A stretch of 60,295 nucleotides of DNA from Thermodesulfobacteriota bacterium (GCA_040758155.1 JBFLWB010000101.1:1-60295), one strand, 5' to 3'. Counted from the stretch's first letter, positions 1 through 8,432 are shown. Numbers and translations: made by a program. Notes: a model not told the origin generated them from the sequence alone.

Positions 1-92
1 GCTCCGGTACCGCTCCCCCCACCGGGCCCGCAAAACGTGCCGGGGGGCCGAGCCGCGGCCGCCCGGGGGTCAATTCCTCAGTTATTAGGCAC

Positions 93-106
93 CGGCCCGC
101 GGGCCG
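93..106 (-). other. 14-bp GC palindrome just downstream of thiC
   Basis: A perfectly self-complementary 14-mer (CGGCCCGCGGGCCG) lies 4 bases past the thiC stop. It could form a 5-bp stem with a CGCG loop in the thi transcript. There is no T-run after it on the minus strand, so it is not a standard intrinsic terminator. The rest of 1-110 shows nothing recognisable. Confidence 0.3.
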
Positions 107-110
107 TACC

Positions 111-1403
111 TCACTTCACCCTGCGCAGCGCCTTCTGCGAGTTCTTGATGGCGCACAGGTCCGCGCACATCGTACAGGTGTTCTCGTCCGCCGTCGGCAT
201 GCTCCCGCCGCGCCACTCGCGGGCCCGCTGCGGGTCGATCGTGATAGCGATCTGCGTCTTCCAGTCGAAGTTGCGGCGGGCGTCGGCCATGATGTTGTCG
301 CGGTCCATCGCCCCGGGGATGCCGCGGGCGATGTCGGCGGCGTGGCCGGCGATCTTCGTGGCGATGACGCCTTCCCGCACGTCCTCCACCGGCGGCAGCC
401 GAAGGTGCTCGGAGGGGGTGACGTAGCACAAAAAGTCGGCGCCGCTCCAGGCCGCGATCGCCCCGCCGATCGCGGCGGTGATGTGGTCGTATCCCGGCGC
501 GATGTCGGTGACCAGCGGGCCGAGGACGTAGAAGGGGGCGCCGTGGCACAGCCGCTTCTGCAGGATCATGTTCGCGGCGATCTGGTGCATGGGGACGTGT
601 CCGGGCCCCTCGATCATCACCTGGACGTCGCGGTCCCACGCCCGCTCGGTGAGCTCTCCCAGGATCATCAGCTCGTGGACCTGCGCCCGGTCGGTCGCGT
701 CGGCCAGGCAGCCGGGGCGCAGCCCGTCGCCCAGGGAGATCGTGATGTCGTAGTCGCGGCAGATGTCCATCAGCCGGTCGTACTGCTCGAAGAACGGGTT
801 CTCCTTGTTGTGGTATTCCATCCACTCGGCCAGCAGCGAGCCGCCGCGGCTGACGATGTCGAGCCGGCGCCCTTCGCGCATCAGCTTCTCGAGCGTCGAG
901 CGGGTCACGCCGCAGTGGACCGTCATGAAGTCGACGCCGTCCTCGGCCTGCTTCACGATCCCCCGGAAGAAGTCCTCGGCGGTGAGCTCGACCCACGATT
1001 TGCCGGCCAGGTAGCCCTCCGCCGCCGCCTGGTAGATGGGCACCGTGCCGAGGGGGACGTCGCACTCCGCCAGCACCGCCCGCCGGATCTCGTCGATCGG
1101 CCCGCCGGTGGAAAGGTCCATCACCGCGTCGGCGCCCGCCTCGACGGCGACGCGCATCTTCTCGAGCTCCAGCGCGACGTCCGCACGGTCCCGGGAGGAT
1201 CCGAAGTTGGCGTTCACCTTGACGGTGAGTCCTTCCCCGACGGCCACGGGGCGGATCGCACGGCGCTTTTTATTCCTGCAGATGACGGCCTTTCCGGCCG
1301 CGATCTGCGCGCGGAGCTTCCCGGGGTCGACCCGTTCGTCCTTCGCCGCCCGGGCGATCTCCGGAGTGATCTCTCCCTGTCTGGCGCGGTACATGAGCGT
1401 CAT
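111..1403 (-). CDS. thiC: phosphomethylpyrimidine synthase ThiC (short form)
   Basis: Radical-SAM enzyme that converts aminoimidazole ribotide to HMP-phosphate, the pyrimidine branch of thiamine synthesis. The 430-residue product is the short ThiC form, lacking the N-terminal extension of E. coli-type enzymes. It contains the TIR phosphate-binding core, conserved metal-binding histidines (around GPGHVPMHQI) and a C-terminal cysteine cluster TCTMCADLCAIK for the iron-sulfur cluster. I count CX2CX3C, one residue shorter than the E. coli CX2CX4C, which may simply be normal for the short form. The ATG follows an AGGAGG ribosome site and overlaps the thiE stop (ATGA), so it is probably translationally coupled as the last gene of the riboswitch-controlled thiS-thiE-thiC operon. 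Confidence 0.96.
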   Translation of the reverse strand: MTLMYRARQGEITPEIARAAKDERVDPGKLRAQIAAGKAVICRNKKRRAIRPVAVGEGLTVKVNANFGSSRDRADVALELEKMRVAVEAGADAVMDLSTGGPIDEIRRAVLAECDVPLGTVPIYQAAAEGYLAGKSWVELTAEDFFRGIVKQAEDGVDFMTVHCGVTRSTLEKLMREGRRLDIVSRGGSLLAEWMEYHNKENPFFEQYDRLMDICRDYDITISLGDGLRPGCLADATDRAQVHELMILGELTERAWDRDVQVMIEGPGHVPMHQIAANMILQKRLCHGAPFYVLGPLVTDIAPGYDHITAAIGGAIAAWSGADFLCYVTPSEHLRLPPVEDVREGVIATKIAGHAADIARGIPGAMDRDNIMADARRNFDWKTQIAITIDPQRAREWRGGSMPTADENTCTMCADLCAIKNSQKALRRVK

Positions 1404-2059
1404 GATGCTACCTCCTGTCCCTTTCCATGCCTCGAGACGGCATATTCCAGTCTGTTTTGGATTTGCGATGCTGCCCGTTCCGGGTCCTCCGCGGCGAGGA
1501 TCGCCGAGATCAGCGCGATCCCGTCAGCGCCCGCCGCGACCACTTCGTCGATGTTCCGTTCGCCGACCCCTCCCAGCGCGAAGACCGGGATGCGCGCCGC
1601 GGCGCAGGCCCCGCGCAGCGCGCCGACGCCGAGCGGCGGTCCGTAGGCGGCTTTCGATGGGGTGTAGTACACCGGCCCGAAGACGGCGAAATCGGCCCCC
1701 GCGCCTTCCGCCGCCGCGAGCTGCTCCGCACCGTGGACCGAGCAGCCGATCAGCCTGCCGGGTCCCAGCAGGCGTCTCGCCTCCTGCGGCGGGATCGACT
1801 CCGCTCCCAGGTGCACCCCGTCGGCTCCTGCCGCCAGGGCGACGTCGATCCGGTCATTGACCAGGAGCTTCGCGCCGTGCCGGGACGTGATCTCCCGCAG
1901 CGTCCGCGCCAGCTCCAGCAGCTCCCGGCCGCCGAGGTCCTTCTCCCGGAGCTGCACCGCGCGCACTCCCCCGCGGAGCGCCCGTTCCACGGCCGACGAC
2001 AGCTCCCCGCCGGACGCAAGGCGCCGGTCCGTGATCAGGTACAGGCGGAAATCGACCAA
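1400..2059 (-). CDS. thiE: thiamine-phosphate synthase ThiE
   Basis: Joins HMP-pyrophosphate and thiazole phosphate to make thiamine phosphate. The 219-residue TIM barrel has the expected markers: LYLITDR at the N-terminus, QLREKDL for pyrophosphate binding, LLVNDRIDVALAAGADGVHLG, and GPVYYTPSK followed by ALGGV near the C-terminus. The start is TTG, 4 bases after the thiS stop. The 3' end overlaps thiC by four bases. It sits between the sulfur carrier and the pyrimidine synthase, consistent with the pathway. No thiD (HMP-P kinase) is in the window. Confidence 0.95.
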   Translation of the reverse strand: MVDFRLYLITDRRLASGGELSSAVERALRGGVRAVQLREKDLGGRELLELARTLREITSRHGAKLLVNDRIDVALAAGADGVHLGAESIPPQEARRLLGPGRLIGCSVHGAEQLAAAEGAGADFAVFGPVYYTPSKAAYGPPLGVGALRGACAAARIPVFALGGVGERNIDEVVAAGADGIALISAILAAEDPERAASQIQNRLEYAVSRHGKGQEVAS

Positions 2060-2063
2060 CGCC

Positions 2064-2279
2064 TCAGCCCCCGCCCACCAGCGTGACGATCTCGAGGCGG
2101 TCGCCCGCCGCGAGCTCGACGGTCTCGAACGCCGGCCTCCGGATGATCTCGTTGTTGTGCTCGACGGCCACGCGGGTCGCCGGCACGGAAAGCGCCTGAA
2201 GAAGCTTCGACACGGTCGTCCCCGGCGCGATGTCCCTGGTGCGCCCGTTCACGACGATCTTGATCGGGGTGTCTTCCAT
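2064..2279 (-). CDS. thiS: sulfur carrier protein ThiS
   Basis: Small ubiquitin-fold protein (71 residues from the chosen ATG) that carries thiocarboxylate sulfur for thiazole formation. The diagnostic feature is the C-terminal Gly-Gly (TLVGGG), activated by adenylation. The open frame extends further upstream, but that extension translates the terminator hairpin and riboswitch, so the ATG at MEDTPIKIVVNG is the real start. It is the first gene of the operon, 29 bases below the terminator T-run. ThiG, ThiH/ThiO and ThiF, its usual partners, are not in this window and must be encoded elsewhere. Confidence 0.92.
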   Translation of the reverse strand: MEDTPIKIVVNGRTRDIAPGTTVSKLLQALSVPATRVAVEHNNEIIRRPAFETVELAAGDRLEIVTLVGGG

Positions 2280-2308
2280 GTTCCGCGTCCCGTCCTTCGG
2301 TCCAAGGG

Positions 2309-2345
2309 TAAAAAACAAAAAAACCGTGCCGGGAATGGCACGGTT
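2309..2345 (-). terminator. intrinsic terminator, expression platform of the TPP riboswitch
   Basis: Read on the minus strand, AACCGTGCC pairs with GGCACGGTT (9 bp) around a 6-base loop and is followed by TTTTTTTGTTTTTT. It lies between the TPP aptamer and the thiS ATG. This arrangement is expected for a switch that terminates transcription of thiSEC when TPP is bound. Confidence 0.9.
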
Positions 2346-2356
2346 CGAAGAGTTCC

Positions 2357-2445
2357 ACGCTCCCTGCGCCGGTATTACCCGGATCAGGTTCGATGGGTTG
2401 CCCGCTTCTGGTAAGCGGGCTCTCAGCGAAAGCACCCCTAGCGTT
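2357..2445 (-). promoter_or_regulatory. TPP riboswitch aptamer (THI element)
   Basis: On the minus strand the conserved THI elements occur in order: a P1 5' strand (AACGCT), GGGGTGC, CGCTGAGAG, a variable GC stem (CCCGCTT...AAGCGGG), then AACCTGATCCGGGTAATACC and the closing AGCGT that pairs back to P1. These match the TPP aptamer core, including the CUGAGA pyrimidine-binding loop. An intrinsic terminator follows directly, so control is probably transcriptional. The target is thiS-thiE-thiC. Confidence 0.96.
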
Positions 2446-2454
2446 ACCTGAAAG

Positions 2455-2482
2455 GATACAGTACGGGGCAACCCCTTGTCAA
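2455..2482 (-). promoter_or_regulatory. candidate sigma-70 promoter for the thi operon
   Basis: A perfect TTGACA (2477-2482) lies 16 bases from TGTATC (2455-2460), a weak -10. The position just upstream of the aptamer is right for the riboswitch transcript. The -10 is poor (3 of 6), so the exact start is uncertain. Confidence 0.5.
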
Positions 2483-2517
2483 CCCGCGGAAAATCCCCTC
2501 GGAAAGGGGGCGCCGCC

Positions 2518-2546
2518 TTTACTCGGAAGGGGGGGTGAGGTAGACT
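2518..2546 (+). promoter_or_regulatory. weak candidate promoter for alr-mla
   Basis: TTTACT (2518-2523), a 17-base spacer, then TAGACT (2541-2546); each box matches consensus at 4 of 6. It lies about 40 bases upstream of the alr start, in the divergent region shared with the thi promoter. Confidence 0.33.
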
Positions 2547-2587
2547 TTCCGGAGTCAAAAACCTGTTTTTTCCATGAGGTTTTCACC

Positions 2588-3700
2588 TTGGCCCGACCCA
2601 CGGTGGCGGAGGTTTCCCTTTCGGCCCTCCGCCGCAATTTCCACGCACTGCGCTCCCTCCTCCCCGTGCGGACGGGGATCGTCGCCGTCGTGAAGGCGAA
2701 CGCGTACGGCCACGGGGCGGTACCCGCGGCGCTTGCCCTCGAGGCGGAAGGGGCGAAGATGCTGGCGGTGGCGACGGTCGAGGAGGGGATCGAGCTGCGC
2801 CGGGGCGGGGCCCGTGTGCCCGTCCTCGTGTTCGGCGACGTGGACGCGGAGCAGGCGGAGGAGGCGCACGCGAACACCCTCTCCGCCGTCCTGTTCGAAC
2901 GCAGGCAGGCGGAGACGTTCGCCCGCGTGGCGCGCGCGGCGGGGCGTCCCTTCCCGGTGCACCTCAAGGTGGACACCGGCATGGGGCGGCTGGGCTTCCT
3001 CTCGGGGGCGGCGATGGAGTTCCTCGGCGAGCTCAGGACGATGCCGGATCTCAGGCTCGAGGGGTGCATGACGCACCTGTCTTCCGCGGACGGCCTCTCG
3101 GAGGAGGACCGGGCGTTCACGGCGTCGCAGCTGTCCTTCTTTTCCCAGGGCGTGACGTGGATGCGCAAGGCGTTCGGATCCGTGACCGTGCACGCGCTGA
3201 ACAGCTCCGGGATCCTTTCCCGCCTGGAGGAGACGTTCGACGCCGTCCGCCCGGGGATCGCGCTCTACGGGTACTCCCCGCTGCCGCCCGAGGCGACGCC
3301 GGTATCCCTGAAGCCCGTGATGCGCATCGTGTCGCGGATCGTATCCCTGAAGGAGTTCCCCGACGGCCACCCGATCAGCTACAACCGGAGGTTCCGATGC
3401 CGGGGGACGCGGCGGATCGCCGTGGTGCCGATCGGCTACGCGGACGGCTACCGCCGGGAGCTGACGAACCGGGGTCGGATGGCGGTGGCGGGCGGAGTCG
3501 CCGGGGTCGCGGGGACGGTCTGCATGGACCTCACGATGATCGACGTCACGGACCTCCCCGGGGCGCAGGTCGGATCGGAGGTCGAGGTGATGGGGGAGGC
3601 GTCGATGACCGCGGGGGAGATCGCGCGCCTCTGCGGCACGATCCCCTACGAGATCCTCACGGGCGTCGGCTCACGGGTCCCGAGGAAGTTCGTTGACTGA
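2588..3700 (+). CDS. alr: alanine racemase
   Basis: PLP-dependent fold-type III enzyme making D-alanine for peptidoglycan. The 370-residue product shows the PLP lysine motif VVKANAYGHGA near residue 38, HLKVDTGMGRLGF, NSSGIL, RPGIALYGYSP, and the C-terminal GTVCMDLTMIDVTD that contributes the second active-site tyrosine/cysteine region. I chose the TTG at LARPTVAEVS because conserved sequence begins there and a GAGG lies 9 bases upstream. The frame is open further upstream, but that stretch runs through the antisense riboswitch. It overlaps mlaE by 8 bases and probably heads a cell-envelope operon with the mla genes. Confidence 0.95.
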   Translation: MARPTVAEVSLSALRRNFHALRSLLPVRTGIVAVVKANAYGHGAVPAALALEAEGAKMLAVATVEEGIELRRGGARVPVLVFGDVDAEQAEEAHANTLSAVLFERRQAETFARVARAAGRPFPVHLKVDTGMGRLGFLSGAAMEFLGELRTMPDLRLEGCMTHLSSADGLSEEDRAFTASQLSFFSQGVTWMRKAFGSVTVHALNSSGILSRLEETFDAVRPGIALYGYSPLPPEATPVSLKPVMRIVSRIVSLKEFPDGHPISYNRRFRCRGTRRIAVVPIGYADGYRRELTNRGRMAVAGGVAGVAGTVCMDLTMIDVTDLPGAQVGSEVEVMGEASMTAGEIARLCGTIPYEILTGVGSRVPRKFVD

Positions 3701-4487
3701 GCGCATCTTGAGCGGCGTCCGGGTCGGCGCGGAGGCGGTCGGGGAGCGCGTCTACGGGATGGTCCAGGACCTCGGGGCCACCTTCACCCTCTTTCTGCAG
3801 ACGCTGTCCTGGGCGGTTCGCCCCCCGTACGAGATCCGGAGCATCGTCAAGCAGATGGAAGAGGTGGGCGTCCGGTCGATGCCGGTCGTCCTCGTGACCG
3901 CCACCTTCACGGGCATGGTGCTCGCCCTCCAAAGCTATTCGGGCTTCGAGCGGTTCGGAGCCACCAGCCTCGTCGGGACGGTGGTGGCGCTCTCCCTCAC
4001 CCGGGAGCTGGGGCCGGTCTTCGCGGGATTGATGGTCTCCGGGCGCGTGGGCGCATCGATGGCGGCGGAGCTCGGGACGATGAAGGTCACCGAGCAGATC
4101 GACGCCCTCGTCACGCTGGCCACCAACCCGGTGAAGTACCTGGTCGTCCCGCGCGTCGTGGCCGCCACGATCGTCCTGCCCATCCTGGTGGTGTTCGCGG
4201 ATCTCGTCGGGATTTTGGGCGGTTACTTCGTATCGGTCTACCTGATGGGGGCGAACCCGTACGTCTACATCTCGAAGACGTACCAGTTCCTCGAGTTCAA
4301 GGACATCTACTCGGGGCTGCTCAAGGCCGGCGTCTTCGGCATGCTGATCTCCCTCATCTCGTGCCACCACGGGTTCATCGCGGAGGGCGGCGCGGAAGGG
4401 GTCGGGCGCGCGACGACCCGGGCGGTGGTGACCTCCTCGATGATGGTGCTGATCTCGGACTATTTCATGACCTCGCTGCTGTTCTGA
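3693..4487 (+). CDS. mlaE: phospholipid ABC transporter permease MlaE
   Basis: Inner-membrane permease of the MCE/Mla lipid transporter. The 264-residue protein has the MlaE family layout: an amphipathic N-terminal region, then about five hydrophobic segments. It carries the family signature around TSLVGTVVALSLTRELGPV and AAELGTMKVTEQIDAL, the coupling-helix region. The TTG start overlaps the end of alr. It precedes the ATPase and the MCE-domain protein, so together they can form the MlaE2F2D6 complex. No mlaB or mlaC is adjacent. Confidence 0.94.
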   Translation: MTERILSGVRVGAEAVGERVYGMVQDLGATFTLFLQTLSWAVRPPYEIRSIVKQMEEVGVRSMPVVLVTATFTGMVLALQSYSGFERFGATSLVGTVVALSLTRELGPVFAGLMVSGRVGASMAAELGTMKVTEQIDALVTLATNPVKYLVVPRVVAATIVLPILVVFADLVGILGGYFVSVYLMGANPYVYISKTYQFLEFKDIYSGLLKAGVFGMLISLISCHHGFIAEGGAEGVGRATTRAVVTSSMMVLISDYFMTSLLF

Positions 4488-4510
4488 CGGGAAGGGAACA
4501 GGGATCCCAA

Positions 4511-5311
4511 GTGATCGAGATCCGCGGCCTCTCCAAGCGGTTCGGGAAGAAGGTGGTCCTCGACGGCGTCGACCTCACGGTGCCGCGCGGGAAGAACACC
4601 GTCGTCATCGGCGGCAGCGGGACAGGAAAGTCGGTGCTGATCAAGTGCGTGGTGGGGCTGCTGCGGCCGGACGCGGGGGAGATCCTCATCGACGGCGAGG
4701 ACATCACGCGGATGGAGGAGAAGGAGCTCGTCCGCGTGCGGAAGAAGTTCGGGATGCTCTTCCAGGGCGCGGCGCTGTTCGACTCCCTGGACGTTGGGGA
4801 CAACGTGGCCTTCGCGCTGCGCCGCATGGAGAAGATCCCCGAGGAGCGGATCGGCGACGCGGTGGAGGAGAAGCTGTCGATGGTGGGCTTGAGGGAGATC
4901 CAGCGGCTGATGCCGGCCGAGCTCTCCGGCGGGATGAAGAAGCGGGTGGGGCTCGCCCGCGCGATCGCCTACGAGCCGGACATCCTGCTTTACGACGAGC
5001 CCACGACGGGGCTGGACCCCATAATGGCCGACGTCATCAACGACCTGATCGTCTCGCTGCGGGAGCGGCTGGGGGTGACCTCGATCACCATCACGCACGA
5101 CATGGCCTCCGCCTACAAGATCGCGGACCAGATCGCCATGCTTTACAAGGGGAGGATCGTCGAGGTGGGGACGCCGGAGGAGATCCGGAACACCTCGAAC
5201 CCGGTGGTCGCCCAGTTCGTGGAGGGGCGCGCCCGCGGCCCCATCACCGACGAGAGCGAGGAGTTCCGACGCTTCGTCCGCGGGCAGGGCGGGGCGGCCG
5301 GGTCGGAATGA
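4511..5311 (+). CDS. mlaF: phospholipid ABC transporter ATP-binding protein MlaF
   Basis: ATPase of the Mla lipid transporter, 266 residues from the GTG at VIEIRGLSKRF. It has Walker A GGSGTGKSV, signature LSGGMKKRVGLARAI, Walker B ILLYDEPTTGLDP and the switch histidine in ITHDM. The C-terminal extension beyond the ABC core (about residues 230-266) matches the MlaF tail known to pack on the partner subunit. The start is supported by a GGGAACAGGG purine stretch upstream. The frame continues further 5' but only over mlaE. A 72-base gap containing a small GC hairpin separates it from mlaD. Confidence 0.95.
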   Translation: MIEIRGLSKRFGKKVVLDGVDLTVPRGKNTVVIGGSGTGKSVLIKCVVGLLRPDAGEILIDGEDITRMEEKELVRVRKKFGMLFQGAALFDSLDVGDNVAFALRRMEKIPEERIGDAVEEKLSMVGLREIQRLMPAELSGGMKKRVGLARAIAYEPDILLYDEPTTGLDPIMADVINDLIVSLRERLGVTSITITHDMASAYKIADQIAMLYKGRIVEVGTPEEIRNTSNPVVAQFVEGRARGPITDESEEFRRFVRGQGGAAGSE

Positions 5312-5383
5312 CGCGGGGCGGGGTGTTATAGTATTTCCGGCCTTCCGGCCGGACGGTCCGAAGGACACAGGGAGGTGCCGTCG

Positions 5384-6829
5384 ATGTCAAGGGAAGCCCG
5401 GGTCGGGATCTTCGTCCTGCTCGGCCTGTTGATCCTCACGTATTTCACGTTCCGCGTGAGCAAGTGGGGGCTGATCACGGAGCAGGGGTACCGGGTCACC
5501 GTCGATTTCCCCTCGGCGGCGGGGCTCGATCCCAAGTCCGACGTGAAGATGGCGGGGGTCTCGATCGGGAAGGTCGAGGAGATCAAGCTCGTCGGGAACC
5601 GCGCGCGCCTGGTGCTGAGGATCCGCCCCGACGTCCAGGTCCCCATCGATTCCGTCGGGTCGATCCAGTCGCAGGGTTTCCTCGGGGAGCGCTACGTGGA
5701 GCTGATCCCCGGGCAGGACACCTCGCGGTTCCTCGCCGACGGAGGGCAGGTGACCCGCACCGAGACGCCGACGGACATGGACGCCCTCGTGAAGAAGCTG
5801 GACTCGATCGGGGACGACATCAAGAAGGTCACCACGAGCATCTCCGAATCGTTCGGGACGGAGGAGGGGAAGCAGCAGCTCAAGCGGATCCTCGCCAATA
5901 TCGACCGGCTGTCCAACGACCTCGCCGACATGTCGTCCGGGAGCAAGGAGGACGTCCGCGCCACCATCGCCAATCTGCGCGCCTTCTCCGCGACGCTCAA
6001 GGAAGAGGCGCCCGCGCTGATCGCCAAGCTGGAAAAGATGAGCGACGGCGTTTCCGGCGTGGTGGGGGAGAACCGGGAGAACCTCAAGGAGAGCATCGCC
6101 AACCTGAAGGCGGCCTCCGCCCGGCTCGACAACACGCTGGAAGCCGCCGGGAAGGTCATGGCGAAGATCGACCGGGGAGAGGGATCGCTCGGCAAGCTCG
6201 TCAACGACAACACCGCCCACAACTCCCTCACGGACACGCTCGACGGGATCAACCGCTTCGTCCGCAAGACCGAGCAGCTCAAGGCCTTCATCGACTACCG
6301 GCTCGAGTGGCTGGCGCGCCCCTCGGACTACAAGCATTATGTCAACCTCCGGCTGCAGCCGACCTCGGACAAGTACTACCAGATCGGGCTGGTCGACGAC
6401 CCGCGTGGGAGGCGCAAGACCGTCTCCTCGACCATCACGACGACTCCCCCCGGCAGCACGATCACGACCGAGGACGAAAGCTTCGACGACAAGCTGAAGT
6501 TCTCCGCCCTGATCGCGAAGCGGTTCTACGGCCTGACGGTGAAGGGCGGCGTGATCGAGTCCAGCGGAGGCTTCGGGCTGGATTACGACCTGGTCAAGGA
6601 CCGCGCCACGGTGGGGGCGGAGATCTTCGACTTCTCCCGGAAGGACCTGCCGCCCCACTTGAAGGTGTACGGCAACTACGATATCGTCAAGAACCTCTTC
6701 GTCACGGGCGGCGTCGACGACGTCCTCGCGAACGAGCGGGAGCTCCGGACGCTGTTCCTCGGTTTCGGCATCAAGTTCGCGGACGAGGACATCAAGACCG
6801 TCATCGGGGCCGTCCCGATCAAACCATAA
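5384..6829 (+). CDS. mlaD: MCE-domain lipid-transport protein MlaD with long C-terminal extension
   Basis: Membrane-anchored substrate-binding subunit of the Mla transporter. The 481-residue product is far longer than E. coli MlaD (about 180). The order is an N-terminal transmembrane helix (about 9-23), an MCE domain (about 36-112, with the SAAGLDPKSDVKMAGVSIGKV region), a long helical or coiled-coil stretch (about 130-305), and a beta-rich C-terminal part (about 315-481) of alternating polar/hydrophobic strands such as YYQIGLVDD and LKVYGNYDIVKNLFVTGGVD. The ATG is placed 8 bases after GGAGG; an in-frame GTG lies 9 bases upstream. The C-terminal part looks like an outer-membrane beta-barrel, which could let MlaD bridge the periplasm. 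That role is inference. Confidence 0.9.
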   Translation: MSREARVGIFVLLGLLILTYFTFRVSKWGLITEQGYRVTVDFPSAAGLDPKSDVKMAGVSIGKVEEIKLVGNRARLVLRIRPDVQVPIDSVGSIQSQGFLGERYVELIPGQDTSRFLADGGQVTRTETPTDMDALVKKLDSIGDDIKKVTTSISESFGTEEGKQQLKRILANIDRLSNDLADMSSGSKEDVRATIANLRAFSATLKEEAPALIAKLEKMSDGVSGVVGENRENLKESIANLKAASARLDNTLEAAGKVMAKIDRGEGSLGKLVNDNTAHNSLTDTLDGINRFVRKTEQLKAFIDYRLEWLARPSDYKHYVNLRLQPTSDKYYQIGLVDDPRGRRKTVSSTITTTPPGSTITTEDESFDDKLKFSALIAKRFYGLTVKGGVIESSGGFGLDYDLVKDRATVGAEIFDFSRKDLPPHLKVYGNYDIVKNLFVTGGVDDVLANERELRTLFLGFGIKFADEDIKTVIGAVPIKP

Positions 6830-6844
6830 AAGAAGGGTCAGGCC

Positions 6845-8407
6845 ATGGCGAGGATCCACCGCGCGATCGTAAGCGTTTCCGACAAGACCGGCGTCGCGGA
6901 GTTCTGCAGGGCGCTCTCCCGGCTTGGGGTCGAGCTGTACGCCTCCGGCGGGACGGCGAAGCTGCTCCGTGAGAAGAAGGTCCCGGTGCGCCTCATCGAG
7001 GAGTACACGGGCTTCCCCGAGATGCTCGACGGGCGGGTGAAGACGCTCAACCCGAAGATCCACGGAGGGCTCCTCGCGCTGCGCGGGAATCCCGCGCACA
7101 TGAAGACCATCTCGGCGCACGGGATCGTCCCGTTCGACATGGTGGTGGTCAACCTCTATCCCTTCGAGGCGACGGTGGCGCGCCCGGGCTGCAGCCGGGA
7201 GGAGGCGATCGAGAACATCGACATCGGCGGGCCGTCGATGCTGCGCTCGGCGGCGAAGAACTGCCAGTCGGTCGCGGTCGTGTGCGACCCCGCGGACTAC
7301 GGCGACATTCTTGCGAAGATGAAGAAGGGCGCGGGGAACCTCGACGGGGAGACGCTCGCGGAGCTCGGGCGGAAGGCCTTCGCGCTCACCGCCCGGTACG
7401 ACGCCGCGATCTCCGACTACCTGGGCGCCGGGGAAGGCGGCAAGGACCCGTTCCCGGCCACCCTCACCCGGCAGTGGCGGCGGCTGCAGTCCCTCCGCTA
7501 CGGGGAGAATCCGCACCAGTCCGCGGCCTTCTATGCCGACTCCGCGCTGCCCGACGAGCCCACGCTGGGGGGCGCGGTCCAGCTCCAGGGGAAGGAGCTC
7601 TCCTACAACAACATCGTCGACATCGACGCGGCGCTTCAGCTCGCCCTCGAGTTCTCCGAGCCGGTCGCGGTCATCATCAAGCACACCAATCCCTCCGGGG
7701 TGGGCACCTCGAAGCGGCGCCTTGTGGACGCCTTCAATAAGGCGCGGGAATGCGACCCCGTGTCCGCCTTCGGCGGCGTGCTCGGCTTCAACCGCACGGT
7801 GAACAAGGAGACGGCGCAGGAGATCGCCAAGACCTTCTTCGAGGCGATCGTCGCCCCGTCCTTCGACAAGGAGGCGCGGAAGGTCCTCTCCGCCAAGGCG
7901 AACCTCCGCCTGCTGGAGACGGGCGCGGCGTTCCGGCGGACGGAGGAGCGCGTCTGGGACCTTAAAAAAGTGAGCGGCGGCCTGCTCGTGCAGTCGAGCG
8001 ACCGGCACGTGCTCGACCCGAAGGAGCTCAAGGCGGTGACGAAGCGCAAGCCCACCGCGGGCGAGCTCGAGGCGCTCCAGTTCGCCTGGAAGGTCTGCAA
8101 GCACGTCAAGTCCAACGCCATCGTGTACGCCATGAAGGACCGGACGGTGGGCGTGGGCGCAGGGCAGATGAGCCGCGTCGACTCCGCGAAGATCGCCGTG
8201 ATGAAGGCGCAGCACCCCACGCAGGGGACGGTGGCCGCCTCGGACGCCTTCTTCCCCTTCCGGGACGGGCTCGACGTCGCCGCGAAGGCGGGCGCCACGG
8301 CGGTGATCCAGCCGGGCGGCTCGGTGCGGGACACCGAGGTTATCCAGGCGGCGGACGAACACGGGATCGCGATGGTGTTCACGGGCGTGCGCCACTTCCG
8401 GCATTAG
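6845..8407 (+). CDS. purH: bifunctional AICAR transformylase/IMP cyclohydrolase PurH
   Basis: Catalyses the last two steps of de novo IMP synthesis. The 520 residues match the family length. The N-terminal MGS-like cyclohydrolase domain (about 1-195) contains ALISVSDKTG-type sequence (here AIVSVSDKTG), YASGGTAKLLRE and GGPSMLRSAAKN. The transformylase domain has RYGENPHQSA, the catalytic KHTNPSGVG and GVGAGQMSRVDS. The start ATG follows AAGAAGG, 15 bases past mlaD. It is followed by purD and purE in the same direction, forming a purine sub-cluster. Confidence 0.97.
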   Translation: MARIHRAIVSVSDKTGVAEFCRALSRLGVELYASGGTAKLLREKKVPVRLIEEYTGFPEMLDGRVKTLNPKIHGGLLALRGNPAHMKTISAHGIVPFDMVVVNLYPFEATVARPGCSREEAIENIDIGGPSMLRSAAKNCQSVAVVCDPADYGDILAKMKKGAGNLDGETLAELGRKAFALTARYDAAISDYLGAGEGGKDPFPATLTRQWRRLQSLRYGENPHQSAAFYADSALPDEPTLGGAVQLQGKELSYNNIVDIDAALQLALEFSEPVAVIIKHTNPSGVGTSKRRLVDAFNKARECDPVSAFGGVLGFNRTVNKETAQEIAKTFFEAIVAPSFDKEARKVLSAKANLRLLETGAAFRRTEERVWDLKKVSGGLLVQSSDRHVLDPKELKAVTKRKPTAGELEALQFAWKVCKHVKSNAIVYAMKDRTVGVGAGQMSRVDSAKIAVMKAQHPTQGTVAASDAFFPFRDGLDVAAKAGATAVIQPGGSVRDTEVIQAADEHGIAMVFTGVRHFRH

Positions 8408-8432
8408 GATCCGGAAGCGTTCGGGGGGCGAT

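Noticed and set aside
2393-2587. N-terminal extension of alr
   Set aside because: It translates the antisense of the TPP riboswitch; conserved sequence starts at the TTG at 2588.
5337-5352. CCGGCC-TTCC-GGCCGG hairpin between mlaF and mlaD as a terminator
   Set aside because: There is no T-run and the genes flanking it belong to one complex.
5387-8404. A very long open frame on the minus strand opposite mlaD and purH
   Set aside because: It is antisense to two well-conserved genes, is dominated by R, H, L and D residues typical of a shadow frame in GC-rich DNA and has no recognisable domain.
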